Positions 1-7,045 of a stretch of DNA of 33,779 bases are shown here, piece by piece (the first letter of the stretch is position 1; each line of letters begins with the position of its first letter). The DNA comes from Desulfovibrionales bacterium (GTDB lineage: Bacteria; Desulfobacterota; QYQD01). The stretch lies in the NCBI GenBank assembly GCA_028715605.1, contig JAQURM010000017.1, positions 1 through 33,779 of the forward strand. Reading direction: 5' to 3'. The position numbers and the translations under genes are program-made. The notes below the pieces were generated by a model that searched no databases, had not been told where the DNA came from, and saw only the letters and a program-made list of their open reading frames with translations.

Positions 1-95
1 ATTTTACAACCGTATCCGGAGACACTCAGCCATAGGCAACGTTGCTCCGGCTGTATTCGCACAGAAATATTTTACTAAAAGGAGAGCTGCCTAAA

Positions 96-383
96 GTGGC
101 CCTGTCCACTATTGACAGTACACCCCATGATTACATTGCACGAGATTCCAAATTCTATGCACAAAAGGTCTCGCAGAATATTGTGAGTAGATCTGAAAAA
201 TTGAACAACTTTCCTGAAATTGGGAGAATTGTTCCAGAAATAGGTGATCACAATATCCGAGAAGTGTTTGTGTATTCGTACCGCCTAATCTATGAAATAT
301 CTCCCAATGGGGTACAGATTCTCGCTTTAGTTCATAGTAAACGAGACTTCTCGTCCGGTAATTTTGATGAGCTGCGGAAATGA
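96..383 (+). CDS. RelE/ParE-family toxin, N-terminus short
   Basis: The 95-residue product has the RelE/ParE toxin signature: DYIARDSKFYAQK near the N-terminus, then FPEIGRIVPE, NIREVFVYSYRLIYEI and a final LALVHSKRDF strand. Such toxins are mRNA interferases or gyrase poisons held in check by a co-transcribed antitoxin. I chose the GTG at 96 because GGAGAG sits just upstream; an in-frame ATG at 42 gives an extension unlike the family. The usual opening strand with a tryptophan (about 8-10 residues) is missing or altered, so the gene may be slightly eroded. Any antitoxin gene would lie before base 1. The family is clear; whether it is functional is not. Confidence 0.7.
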   Translation: MALSTIDSTPHDYIARDSKFYAQKVSQNIVSRSEKLNNFPEIGRIVPEIGDHNIREVFVYSYRLIYEISPNGVQILALVHSKRDFSSGNFDELRK

Positions 384-702
384 TCGCCTCATGGCCAGAC
401 CGATTTGCGTGGATTATCCGATATACTTTTTACCATGTGCTATCCCGCGTGACAGCTCTCTTATGAGACCCTAAAACAAGATCGGGTGACAGAAAAGAAC
501 TTTTTCGGCAATCTGCTAGTGTACTGTCTCAGAAAAAACTTTACACAACGGTCATTCCGGACTTGATCCAGAATCCAGTCTTTTCAACTTGGATTCCCGC
601 TTTCGCGTGAATGACAACTCTAGAATCATTGTAAAGATGCGTTAGAGACGCTACACTAGAGATAATAGAAATCGAAAATCCGAAAGCAACAGGGGGTATT
701 CA
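384..702. other. Intergenic stretch with one palindromic repeat
   Basis: No convincing gene is visible between the first toxin and the orphan antitoxin. The only structure I can support is the palindromic repeat at 551-615. The rest is AT-leaning sequence without a terminator or promoter I would defend. Confidence 0.5.
551..615. repeat. Palindromic interspersed repeat (GTCATTCC...GAATGAC)
   Basis: The unit starts GTCATTCCGGACTTGATCC and ends GATTCCCGCTTTCGCGTGAATGAC. The ends GTCATTC/GAATGAC are inverted, and GAATCCAG/TTGGATTC pair internally with one mismatch. From memory this sentence-like repeat is very common in intergenic DNA of Desulfobacterota and related genomes. It probably folds as one long hairpin and is not coding. 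Confidence 0.7.
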
Positions 703-873
703 ATGACCATTATTGTAAAAAGTAAAATTGAGAGGGGATCTATTCGGCTTCCCAAAAAGGTTCGTTTACCGGAAGGCATGCGGGTTATGGTAAGAATCGA
801 GCCGATTCTTAAGATCAGAGAAAAAAGAGAGATCGTTTCAGAATTATGTGGAGCTTGGTCTGATGATCCTTAG
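703..873 (+). CDS. Orphan VapB/AbrB-like antitoxin, C-terminus cut short
   Basis: This 56-residue ORF starts at ATG 703 after AGGGGG. It reads like a VapB-type antitoxin: KIERGSIRLPKKVRLPEGM, then VMVRIEP, then ELCGAWSDDP. Full-length relatives, as I remember them, continue after DDP with a toxin-binding helix of about 20 residues; here a TAG stop follows DDP at once. No PIN-domain toxin follows, since the next gene is an unrelated RHH antitoxin. I read it as a remnant or orphan antitoxin that may still bind DNA. The family call is from pattern only. Confidence 0.55.
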   Translation: MTIIVKSKIERGSIRLPKKVRLPEGMRVMVRIEPILKIREKREIVSELCGAWSDDP

Positions 874-901
874 CCACGAATTGCACGAATCGTTTGCAAT
901 A

Positions 902-930
902 TGTAATACAAAGTGTTATTGTGTATTACA
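902..930. promoter_or_regulatory. Inverted-repeat operator candidate before the RHH/RelE pair
   Basis: Perfect 9-base arms TGTAATACA (902-910) and TGTATTACA (922-930) are separated by 11 bases and lie 15 bases before the antitoxin ATG. RHH antitoxins usually repress their own operon by binding such inverted repeats, so this is the likely autoregulatory operator. That role is inferred from position and symmetry. Confidence 0.6.
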
Positions 931-945
931 AGGGGGTGGATACAA

Positions 946-1215
946 ATGGGCACAACTTTAACAATAAGGATAGATGATCAGACAAAGAAAAGGCTTGAAC
1001 ACCTTGCGATGGCCACTGCACGATCGAAATCCTATCTTGTGAACAGCGCAATCAAGGAGTTTATTGCGGCTAATGAATGGCAGGTGCAAGAGATAAAAAA
1101 GGCGGTCAAAAAGTCTGATCAACCGGATGCGAAATTTATAGACCATGAAGAGGTCTTGACATGGCTTGATACCTGGGGTTCCGATAAAGAGAAAGAGCCT
1201 CCAAAATGCGAATAA
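946..1215 (+). CDS. Ribbon-helix-helix (CopG-like) antitoxin
   Basis: This 89-residue protein opens with TLTIRIDDQTKKRLEHLA, the beta strand and first helix of a ribbon-helix-helix domain, followed by RSKSYLVNSAIKEFIAANEWQ as the second helix. The acidic C-terminal part (about residues 50-89) would wrap the toxin. I prefer ATG 946 (AAGGGGGTGG upstream) over GTG 913, which would add 11 residues running through the operator. It overlaps the following toxin gene by 10 bases, the classic antitoxin-toxin coupling. Confidence 0.85.
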   Translation: MGTTLTIRIDDQTKKRLEHLAMATARSKSYLVNSAIKEFIAANEWQVQEIKKAVKKSDQPDAKFIDHEEVLTWLDTWGSDKEKEPPKCE

Positions 1216-1490
1216 AATGGTTGGGCGATGCTGTTAATGATCTCATTGAGATTCGAAGCTACATTGCAACCGACAATCCCAGCGCTGCCCGCAATGTGGC
1301 GGAGCAGATCAAGAAAGAAGTCGGTCATCTTAAGGAACATTCATGTCTGGGAAGGCCGGGAAGAGTAGAGGGGACTCGTGAGCTTATCATTTCAGGTTTT
1401 CCTTACACCATTCCTTACCGGGTGAGGAATGATGTGATTGAAATTCTTCGTGTACTGCATGGGGCAAGAAAATGGCCGGAAGAATTGTGA
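1206..1490 (+). CDS. RelE/ParE-family toxin
   Basis: The 94-residue product is a typical RelE/ParE toxin: IKWLGDAVNDLIEIRSYIA at the N-terminus, NPSAARNVAEQI helix, LGRPGRVEGTRELIISGFPYTIPYRV core and the closing strand IEILRVLHGARKWP. The GTRELIISGFPYTIPYRV stretch is diagnostic of the family. It overlaps the RHH antitoxin by 10 bases and is almost certainly co-translated with it. The target (ribosome-bound mRNA or gyrase) cannot be told from sequence. The pair looks complete and intact, unlike the two TA fragments upstream. Confidence 0.88.
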   Translation: MRIKWLGDAVNDLIEIRSYIATDNPSAARNVAEQIKKEVGHLKEHSCLGRPGRVEGTRELIISGFPYTIPYRVRNDVIEILRVLHGARKWPEEL

Positions 1491-1711
1491 GTTATCAGGG
1501 TCACATCTTCATATGTCATTAGCGAGGAAGTATTGGAATATCAGGGTGATAAAGTAAAGAACCCCGTGTTTCCGCACAGGGTATCAAGGGGATTTGATTG
1601 TTATTTAAATGTCTTGGACAACAATGTTTGCAAATAATTATGTCGCTCTGTATAAATAGGATGCCGCTAGCGGGATAGGTTAGTTTTTTACGAGGTCATC
1701 CTTCTTAACCA

Positions 1712-2797
1712 ATGGAAAAGGATTCTAAAATATATGTAGCCGGCTATCGCGGCTTGGTGGGATCGGCCATCGCCCGCCATCTTAAAGCCCTGGGTTATAC
1801 CAACCTGATCCTGCTAACCAGCCAGGAACTGGACTTGAAGAGACAGTCCGAAGTCGAGGCATTCTTTGCCCGGGAAAGGCCGGAATATGTCTTTGTGGCC
1901 GCAGCCAGAGTAGGCGGGATTCTGGCCAACAACACCTATCCCGCTGACTTCATTTACGACAATATCGCCATCCAGACGAACCTGATCCACGCTTCCTATA
2001 TGAACGGCGTCAAAAAGCTGCTGTTTTTAGGCAGCTCCTGCATTTATCCGAGGCATTGCCCCCAGCCCATGAAAGAGAAATATCTTCTAACCGGCCCGCT
2101 CGAGCCTACCAATGAGCCCTATGCGGTGGCCAAGATCGCCGGTATAAAGATGTGTCAGTCCTATAACCGTCAATACGGGACCAACTTTATGAGCGTCATG
2201 CCTACCAATCTTTACGGGCCAAATGATAATTTCGACCTGGAGACATCGCATGTGCTCCCGGCCTTAATTCGCAAGTTTTATCTCGCCCAATTGACCCTGG
2301 AGAAGGATCGGGAAGGCCTTGCCCGCGATGAGGCGCAATATGGGTCTATTCCCGGGGATGTTAAGGCTGCGCTTGGCATAGCGCCTTACCCCTCACGCCT
2401 CACCCCTCACGTAACCGTCTGGGGTAGCGGAAGTCCCCGTCGTGAGTTTCTGCACGTAGATGACCTCGCGGATGCCTGCATCTTTATTATGAGGCATATT
2501 AATGCCACAGCCGCTGCCGCGGTCGATTCAGACATTATAAACATCGGCTGCGGCCAGGACCTTGCTATCAAGGAATTGGCTGAATTGACAAGAGAAGTGG
2601 TCGGTTTGGAGGGTGAGCTTATATTCGATACTACCAAACCCGATGGTACGCCTCGAAAACTTCTTGACGTCAGCAAATTAAAAGGACTTGGCTGGGAGCC
2701 CAGAATCGGCCTGAGAGACGGCATCCGGCGGACGTACGAGTGGTACCGCCAATCGGGAAAAGATACATTTACCAGAAAAGAGAGGATAGACGACTGA
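1712..2797 (+). CDS. fcl: GDP-L-fucose synthase
   Basis: Cytoplasmic SDR enzyme that epimerises and reduces GDP-4-keto-6-deoxymannose to GDP-L-fucose with NADPH. Residues 10-17 carry the GxxGxxG nucleotide site (AGYRGLVG). The catalytic set is present: S108, C110, Y137, K141 and H180, each one residue on from the E. coli numbering I recall. At 361 residues it is longer than the usual 310-325. The extra length is an insert at about 195-234 before [16 protein letters not shown], and its last 10 residues are encoded by a 7-base tandem repeat. It overlaps gmd by one base (TGATG), so the two are translationally coupled. The start is ATG 1712; no strong ribosome site is visible. Confidence 0.93.
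   Translation: MEKDSKIYVAGYRGLVGSAIARHLKALGYTNLILLTSQELDLKRQSEVEAFFARERPEYVFVAAARVGGILANNTYPADFIYDNIAIQTNLIHASYMNGVKKLLFLGSSCIYPRHCPQPMKEKYLLTGPLEPTNEPYAVAKIAGIKMCQSYNRQYGTNFMSVMPTNLYGPNDNFDLETSHVLPALIRKFYLAQLTLEKDREGLARDEAQYGSIPGDVKAALGIAPYPSRLTPHVTVWGSGSPRREFLHVDDLADACIFIMRHINATAAAAVDSDIINIGCGQDLAIKELAELTREVVGLEGELIFDTTKPDGTPRKLLDVSKLKGLGWEPRIGLRDGIRRTYEWYRQSGKDTFTRKERIDD
2384..2411 (+). repeat. Four 7-base tandem repeats inside fcl
   Basis: CCTTACC, CCTCACG, CCTCACC and CCTCACG follow each other without a gap. They encode fcl residues 225-233 (PYPSRLTPH), just before the conserved [13 protein letters not shown] segment. Similar CCTCACG arrays are familiar to me as intergenic repeats, so this looks like repeat DNA captured in frame. 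Confidence 0.75.
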
Positions 2798-3843
2798 TGA
2801 AACGGGCTTTAATCACCGGTATCACGGGACAGGACGGATCATATCTGGCCGAACTCCTGCTTTCCAAAGGCTATGAAGCGCACGGCATTATCCGCCGTTC
2901 CTCTTCATTTAACACGGATAGAATAGATCATATCTATCAGGACCCCCATAAGCCGGGTTGCCGCCTTTTTCTCCACTACGGCGACCTGTCCGACGGCACA
3001 GGACTCCGGAGAATCCTGGAAAAGATACGGCCGGAAGAGGTCTATAACCTCGGCGCCCAGTCGCATGTCCGGGTATCCTTTGATGAACCGGAATATACGG
3101 CCGATGTCGTGGCCCTGGGAACGCTGAGATTATTGGAAGCCGTGCGGGACTTTCAGGACAGGACAGGGACGCGGGTAAAGTTCTATCAGGCCTGTTCTTC
3201 CGAGATGTTCGGCAAGGTCCTGGAAATTCCTCAAAAAGAGACCACACCCTTTTATCCGCGCAGTCCCTATGCCGCGGCCAAGGTCTATGCCTACTGGCAG
3301 ACCGTGAATTACCGGGAGGCTTACGGCCTGTTTGCCTGTAACGGCATACTTTTCAATCACGAGTCTCCGAGACGCGGTGAGACGTTTGTCACCCGTAAGA
3401 TCACCCGGGCGGCCGGCCGGATTAAACTGGGGCTTCAGGAAAAATTGTACCTCGGCAATCTGAACGCCAAGCGCGACTGGGGATTTGCCGGCGACTATGT
3501 GGAAGCCATGTGGCTGATGCTCCAGCAGGAAGAACCGGACGATTATATCATTGCCACTGGTAAGAATTATTCGGTCAAGGAATTCCTGGAAAAAGTATTT
3601 TCGAAACTGGAGTTAGAATGGGAAAGATATGTAGAAACCGATCCGCGCTACTTCAGGCCGACTGAGGTGGATGCCTTGCTGGGCGACGCTACCAAGGCTA
3701 GACAGAAACTAGGCTGGAATCCAAGGGTTGAGATCGATCAGTTGGTAGATATGATGGTTGAGCACGACCTGGAGCTGGCCAGACAGGAAAAAACCCTGAG
3801 AGACGCGGGACATCTGGTATCGATCAGGCAAAATTGTGAATAG
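2797..3843 (+). CDS. gmd: GDP-mannose 4,6-dehydratase
   Basis: Converts GDP-D-mannose to GDP-4-keto-6-deoxy-D-mannose, the substrate of the Fcl protein encoded just upstream. The 348-residue protein begins [20 protein letters not shown], the NADP-binding Rossmann start. The active site is seen as CSSEMFG (S134, S135, E136), Y158 and K162 in [23 protein letters not shown] and [20 protein letters not shown] are strongly conserved GMD segments. ATG 2797 overlaps the fcl stop; a GTG at 2740 in the same frame would only add residues from fcl DNA. Length and motifs match the family. Confidence 0.96.
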   Translation: MKRALITGITGQDGSYLAELLLSKGYEAHGIIRRSSSFNTDRIDHIYQDPHKPGCRLFLHYGDLSDGTGLRRILEKIRPEEVYNLGAQSHVRVSFDEPEYTADVVALGTLRLLEAVRDFQDRTGTRVKFYQACSSEMFGKVLEIPQKETTPFYPRSPYAAAKVYAYWQTVNYREAYGLFACNGILFNHESPRRGETFVTRKITRAAGRIKLGLQEKLYLGNLNAKRDWGFAGDYVEAMWLMLQQEEPDDYIIATGKNYSVKEFLEKVFSKLELEWERYVETDPRYFRPTEVDALLGDATKARQKLGWNPRVEIDQLVDMMVEHDLELARQEKTLRDAGHLVSIRQNCE

Positions 3844-3860
3844 ATAAGTGGGCTGGAGTA

Positions 3861-4460
3861 ATGGAAAATCACGTCATCTGGCATAATGGATACGTAAACA
3901 GGTCAGACAGAAACCGTCTGAATAACCACAAAAGCGGGCTCGTCTGGTTCACCGGTCTTTCGGCCTCCGGCAAGTCCACCATTGCCCATCATGTGGAGAA
4001 GGAATTATTCAACAGAGGAATTCGCGTCTATGTCCTGGATGGCGACAATATCCGCCACGGGCTGAACAGTAATCTTGGCTTTAGTCCTGGAGACCGAAAA
4101 GAGAACCTTCGCAGGATAGTTGAGTTGTCAAAACTTTTTGCGGAGGCCGGAATACTTGTCATCGCGGCCTTCATCTCTCCTTTCCGGACAGACCGGGAAT
4201 ACATAAGAAGCCGGTTTGAAGGGGATAACTTCCTGGAGATATACGTAAAGTGCCCGGTTGAAGAGTGTGAACGGCGTGATCCCAAGGGGCAATACAAAAA
4301 AGCCCGGGCCGGGATTATCAAAGAATATACAGGGGTTTCTTCTCCTTACGAGGAACCGCTGAACCCCGACCTGGTGATAGAGACAGAAAAGTTAAGCCTT
4401 GAAGATGCCGTGCAGAAGGTACTGAAATTTCTGGATGATAAAAAATTTATATCGTATTGA
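3861..4460 (+). CDS. cysC: Adenylyl-sulfate kinase (APS kinase)
   Basis: Phosphorylates adenosine 5'-phosphosulfate to PAPS, the sulfate donor for sulfotransferases. The P-loop GLSASGKST is at 32-40, the APS-binding DGDNIRHGL at 60-68, and the active-site serine at 106 in ISPFRTDR. At 199 residues it is a normal single-domain CysC. It follows gmd by 17 bases and probably belongs to the same operon. In a likely sulfate-reducing lineage, PAPS is not needed for dissimilation, so a role in sulfating the fucose-containing polysaccharide is attractive. No sulfotransferase is in the window, so that link is inference. Confidence 0.95.
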   Translation: MENHVIWHNGYVNRSDRNRLNNHKSGLVWFTGLSASGKSTIAHHVEKELFNRGIRVYVLDGDNIRHGLNSNLGFSPGDRKENLRRIVELSKLFAEAGILVIAAFISPFRTDREYIRSRFEGDNFLEIYVKCPVEECERRDPKGQYKKARAGIIKEYTGVSSPYEEPLNPDLVIETEKLSLEDAVQKVLKFLDDKKFISY

Positions 4461-4550
4461 AGTGCCTGGTCTATCTCTTTCAACTCATTCAAGGACAGTT
4501 CGCCCAACATTCTTCTCCCCAGTTCAGGCCTATAATCCGTAACCGCAATG

Positions 4551-4589
4551 GATAAAGGGGCACCCGCCTTTGGCGGGTGCCCCTTTATC
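4551..4589. terminator. Bidirectional terminator between cysC and the Ada-like gene
   Basis: A perfect 18-bp stem with a TTT loop (arms 4551-4568 and 4572-4589; core GGGGCACCCGCC). It lies between two convergent genes. Each strand ends the stem in TTTATC rather than a long T tract, so termination is likely but not textbook. Confidence 0.75.
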
Positions 4590-4603
4590 AGTTTCATAAG
4601 AGG

Positions 4604-4900
4604 TTATTTCTGTGTCTTGGCAGCCGGTTTTGCCGCTGTCGGAGCCGGGATACAGGACTTGCAGGGTTCATATCCCTTTTTTTCAGCTTCTGCTACGTCC
4701 TTGAAAGTGACCATGTTTTCCTGTTTGATCTTTTTGGCCAGTTTGCAGGAGGGCAGGTGATACTTGCCTCCTTTAGCTGAACCTACAAAAGCCGGTTCTT
4801 CTTTTGTAGCCGTCTTCTCGGCAGCTTGCACAGAGAATGAGACCAGAGTAAACGCGAACATCAAGACTAGAATTAACGAGACGTACCTTCTAACTGGCAT
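4604..4900 (-). CDS. Secreted small protein with Ada-like metal-binding domain
   Basis: The 98-residue precursor has a signal peptide (MPVRR charged start, hydrophobic 7-25, likely cut near VQA at 26). The mature part holds FVGSAKGGKYHLPSC...YEPCKSC, with H48, C52, C80 and C83. This matches the small zinc-binding module of Ada proteins found alone in many exported bacterial proteins. The tail is a low-complexity PAPTAAKPAAK stretch. AAGGAGG precedes the ATG at 4900. It is transcribed opposite to its neighbours and is probably monocistronic. Its role is unknown; metal binding in the periplasm is inferred from the residues. Confidence 0.72.
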   Translation of the reverse strand: MPVRRYVSLILVLMFAFTLVSFSVQAAEKTATKEEPAFVGSAKGGKYHLPSCKLAKKIKQENMVTFKDVAEAEKKGYEPCKSCIPAPTAAKPAAKTQK

Positions 4901-4945
4901 AAAAATTTTTCCTCCTTGAACTAGATATTTTTTTAGTCTTTTATT

Positions 4946-4979
4946 CTCTCCGGCCCGTAGCCGGCCTATGGCCGGAGAG
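4946..4979 (+). repeat. GGCC-rich hairpin
   Basis: Arms CTCTCCGGCC (4946-4955) and GGCCGGAGAG (4970-4979) are perfectly complementary. A T-rich stretch follows on the plus strand, giving a terminator-like shape, yet it lies in the 5' leader of the minus-strand Ada-like gene. The GCCGGCCTATGGCC core resembles repeats elsewhere in the window (for example 10250-10280). Confidence 0.5.
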
Positions 4980-5210
4980 TCTGTTTTTTCTTCTCGGTAT
5001 CGGTCGGGAAAACTTTAAATTATGTGCATTTTTTTATTAAGATCGAGTGCAGAGAGTTCTGTAAGTAGCACATTCGGTCTATTTATGAGATGTGATATTA
5101 GTTTTTTCGCAAACCTCTTCGAGGTTATGCAAAAATAGACAATTTTGGAGAAAAATGTTATAGCCGAAAGGCCCCATAGCTGTTTCAGGCGGGCAAGTTT
5201 TATATTCCAG

Positions 5211-5289
5211 GTAACCGTTCACCGTTGTCCTTGAAAAGGACGAAAAACGTCTTCTTCGGTGAACGGTGAACGGTCAACGGTGAACGTTA
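5211..5289. repeat. Heptamer-repeat hairpin (GGTGAAC family) before pmm
   Basis: The right arm is four exact-period heptamers, GGTGAAC GGTGAAC GGTCAAC GGTGAAC (5258-5285). The left arm GTAACCGTTCACCGTTG (5211-5227) is complementary. The whole folds back on itself about 40 bases before the phosphomannomutase start codon. Confidence 0.75.
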
Positions 5290-5329
5290 CTATCCCAGCC
5301 AGACATAAGATCCAGAACAGGAGATTTCT

Positions 5330-6676
5330 GTGAATCCGGCTATTTTCAGAGAGTACGACATCAGAGGCATTGTAGATAAAGACCTGAGTGAAGAGGTGGT
5401 ACGCGACATCGGCCGCGCCTATGGAACCGTTATCTGCAGAAATGGCTTAAGAAATGTCACCGTGGGCCGGGACGGGCGGCTGAGTTCGGAACGTTTTCAG
5501 AAGGCCCTGATCGAAGGCATCCTGGAGACAGGTTGCAACGTTACAGACGTGGGCCTCTGCCCCACGCCGCTCCTTTACTTCTCCATCTTCCATCTTCAGA
5601 AAGACGGCGGGGTCCAGGTGACCGGCAGCCACAACCCCCCGGAGTTCAACGGCTTCAAGCTCTGTGTGGGAAAAGAGACCATACATGGGGAGGCCATCCA
5701 GGGGCTGAAAAAGATCATCGAGGCCAGGGATTTTACTTCAGGGACAGGCTCTTTATCCTCATTTCCCATAATTCCCGCCTATCTGCATTACATAGAACAA
5801 AACATCTCTCTTAAGCGGCCATTAAAAGTAGTTATAGATGCCGGAAATGGCGCCGGAGGGCTGGTGGCGCCCGATCTCTTCCGGTATTTTGGCTGCGAGG
5901 TTACAGAGCTTTACTGCGAAGTGGACGGGAGATTCCCCAATCACTTCCCCGATCCTACTATCCCCGAACATCTGGGCGATCTTATAAAACTGGTGACCTC
6001 GAAGAGGGCTGATTTCGGTGTCGGCTACGACGGCGATGCCGATCGCCTGGGCGTAGTGGACGAAAAGGGCAACATCCTTTTCGGCGACCGGCTTCTCATT
6101 CTATTCGCACGTCAGATACTAAAGGCCAATCCCGCCGCGGCCGTCATCGGAGAAGTCAAATGTTCCCAGACCCTTTATGATGATATCGCCAAAAACGGCG
6201 GCAGGCCCATCATGTGGAAGGCCGGGCATTCCCTTATAAAGAGCAAGTTAAGGGAAGAAAAGGCCCTTTTGGCCGGTGAGATGAGCGGACATATCTTCTT
6301 TGCCGATCGTTATCTCGGCTTTGATGACGCCATCTATAGTTCCCTCCGTCTGGCCGAAATTGTCGCCCGGTCCGAACGGCCGTTGAGCGAACTCCTCTCC
6401 GACGTGCCGAAGACCTTTTCCACTCCGGAGATCAGGGTCCCCTGTCCCGATGAATCCAAGTTTGCCGTGGTGGAAAGGGTCAAGGAATACTTTCAAGCCC
6501 ACTATGAGACCATCGACATAGACGGCGTGCGCATTGTATTCGATGACGGCTGGGGGCTTATCCGGGCCTCGAATACCCAGCCGGTGCTTGTCCTCCGTTT
6601 CGAGGCCCTGAGCGCTGAAAGACTGGATGAGATCCGGGACCTTGTGGAAGGTAAATTAAAAGAACTGACCGGTTAG
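5330..6676 (+). CDS. Phosphomannomutase/phosphoglucomutase
   Basis: Interconverts hexose 6- and 1-phosphates; with mannose it supplies mannose-1-phosphate for GDP-mannose and thus for the gmd-fcl pathway upstream. The 448-residue protein carries all alpha-phosphohexomutase signatures: TGSHNPPEFNGFK with the phospho-serine S100, the Mg-binding DGDADR at 234-239, the sugar-specificity loop GEMSGH at 316-321, and the phosphate-binding RASNTQP at 412-418. GEMSGH is the version shared by bifunctional AlgC/ManB enzymes. The start is GTG 5330, with CAGGAG 7 bases upstream. DUF721 follows after 21 bases, likely in the same transcript. Confidence 0.94.
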   Translation: MNPAIFREYDIRGIVDKDLSEEVVRDIGRAYGTVICRNGLRNVTVGRDGRLSSERFQKALIEGILETGCNVTDVGLCPTPLLYFSIFHLQKDGGVQVTGSHNPPEFNGFKLCVGKETIHGEAIQGLKKIIEARDFTSGTGSLSSFPIIPAYLHYIEQNISLKRPLKVVIDAGNGAGGLVAPDLFRYFGCEVTELYCEVDGRFPNHFPDPTIPEHLGDLIKLVTSKRADFGVGYDGDADRLGVVDEKGNILFGDRLLILFARQILKANPAAAVIGEVKCSQTLYDDIAKNGGRPIMWKAGHSLIKSKLREEKALLAGEMSGHIFFADRYLGFDDAIYSSLRLAEIVARSERPLSELLSDVPKTFSTPEIRVPCPDESKFAVVERVKEYFQAHYETIDIDGVRIVFDDGWGLIRASNTQPVLVLRFEALSAERLDEIRDLVEGKLKELTG

Positions 6677-6697
6677 TAGTATTATAAAAGGATATCC

Positions 6698-7045
6698 ATG
6701 ACGCTGACTTCCATCGGCAGCATCCTGAAGAAGATAGCCTCTGAGAGGAACTGGGAGGAACGGTTCAGGGTCTATAGTGTATGGGATTGCTGGGACGAGG
6801 TAGTAGGTAGTGTGGCAGCCCGGCAGGCCCAGCCTAAGAGTTTCAAACAGGGATGTCTCTGGGTCGGTGTCTCAGACCCCATGTGGATGCATCATTTGCA
6901 GATGTCCAAGGAAATAATGCGCGACAACCTTAACGCCAGGCTTGGCTCGCCGCTGATCAAGGATATCCGGTTTACCCTTTCGCCGCCCGGTCCTCATAAA
7001 GACCCTGCATCTCAGGAGAATAGCGCCGGGCCTGATCGTAGATAA
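6698..7045 (+). CDS. DUF721 (DciA-like) protein
   Basis: The 115-residue protein matches the DUF721 pattern: LTSIGSILKKIASERNWEERFRVYSVWDCWDEVVG, then ARQAQPKSFKQGCLWVGVSDPMWMHHLQMSKEIMRDNLNARLG. The domain is shared with DciA, the helicase loader in many bacteria, but short stand-alone DUF721 proteins are mostly uncharacterised. The last 24 residues (from about LSPPGPHKD) are proline-rich and not domain-like. They are encoded on the strand opposite the 3' end of the methyltransferase gene, a 74-base convergent overlap. Function is not proven. Confidence 0.8.
   Translation: MTLTSIGSILKKIASERNWEERFRVYSVWDCWDEVVGSVAARQAQPKSFKQGCLWVGVSDPMWMHHLQMSKEIMRDNLNARLGSPLIKDIRFTLSPPGPHKDPASQENSAGPDRR

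Larger units (their letters stand above)
4901..5329. other. Intergenic region with two hairpins
   Basis: No gene is visible. It contains a 10-bp stem at 4946-4979 and the heptamer hairpin at 5211-5289. It must also carry the divergent promoters for the Ada-like gene and the phosphomannomutase, which I could not place with confidence. Confidence 0.5.

Noticed and set aside
2740-2796. Upstream GTG start for gmd
   Set aside because: It would extend gmd into the end of fcl; ATG 2797 gives the exact family start [14 protein letters not shown].
4346-4597. 83-residue minus-strand ORF with a plausible-looking stretch (GRRMLGELSLNELKEIDQAL)
   Set aside because: It runs antisense through cysC and through the 18-bp terminator stem, and I could not match it to any family. 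A short gene remnant in 4460-4550 remains possible.
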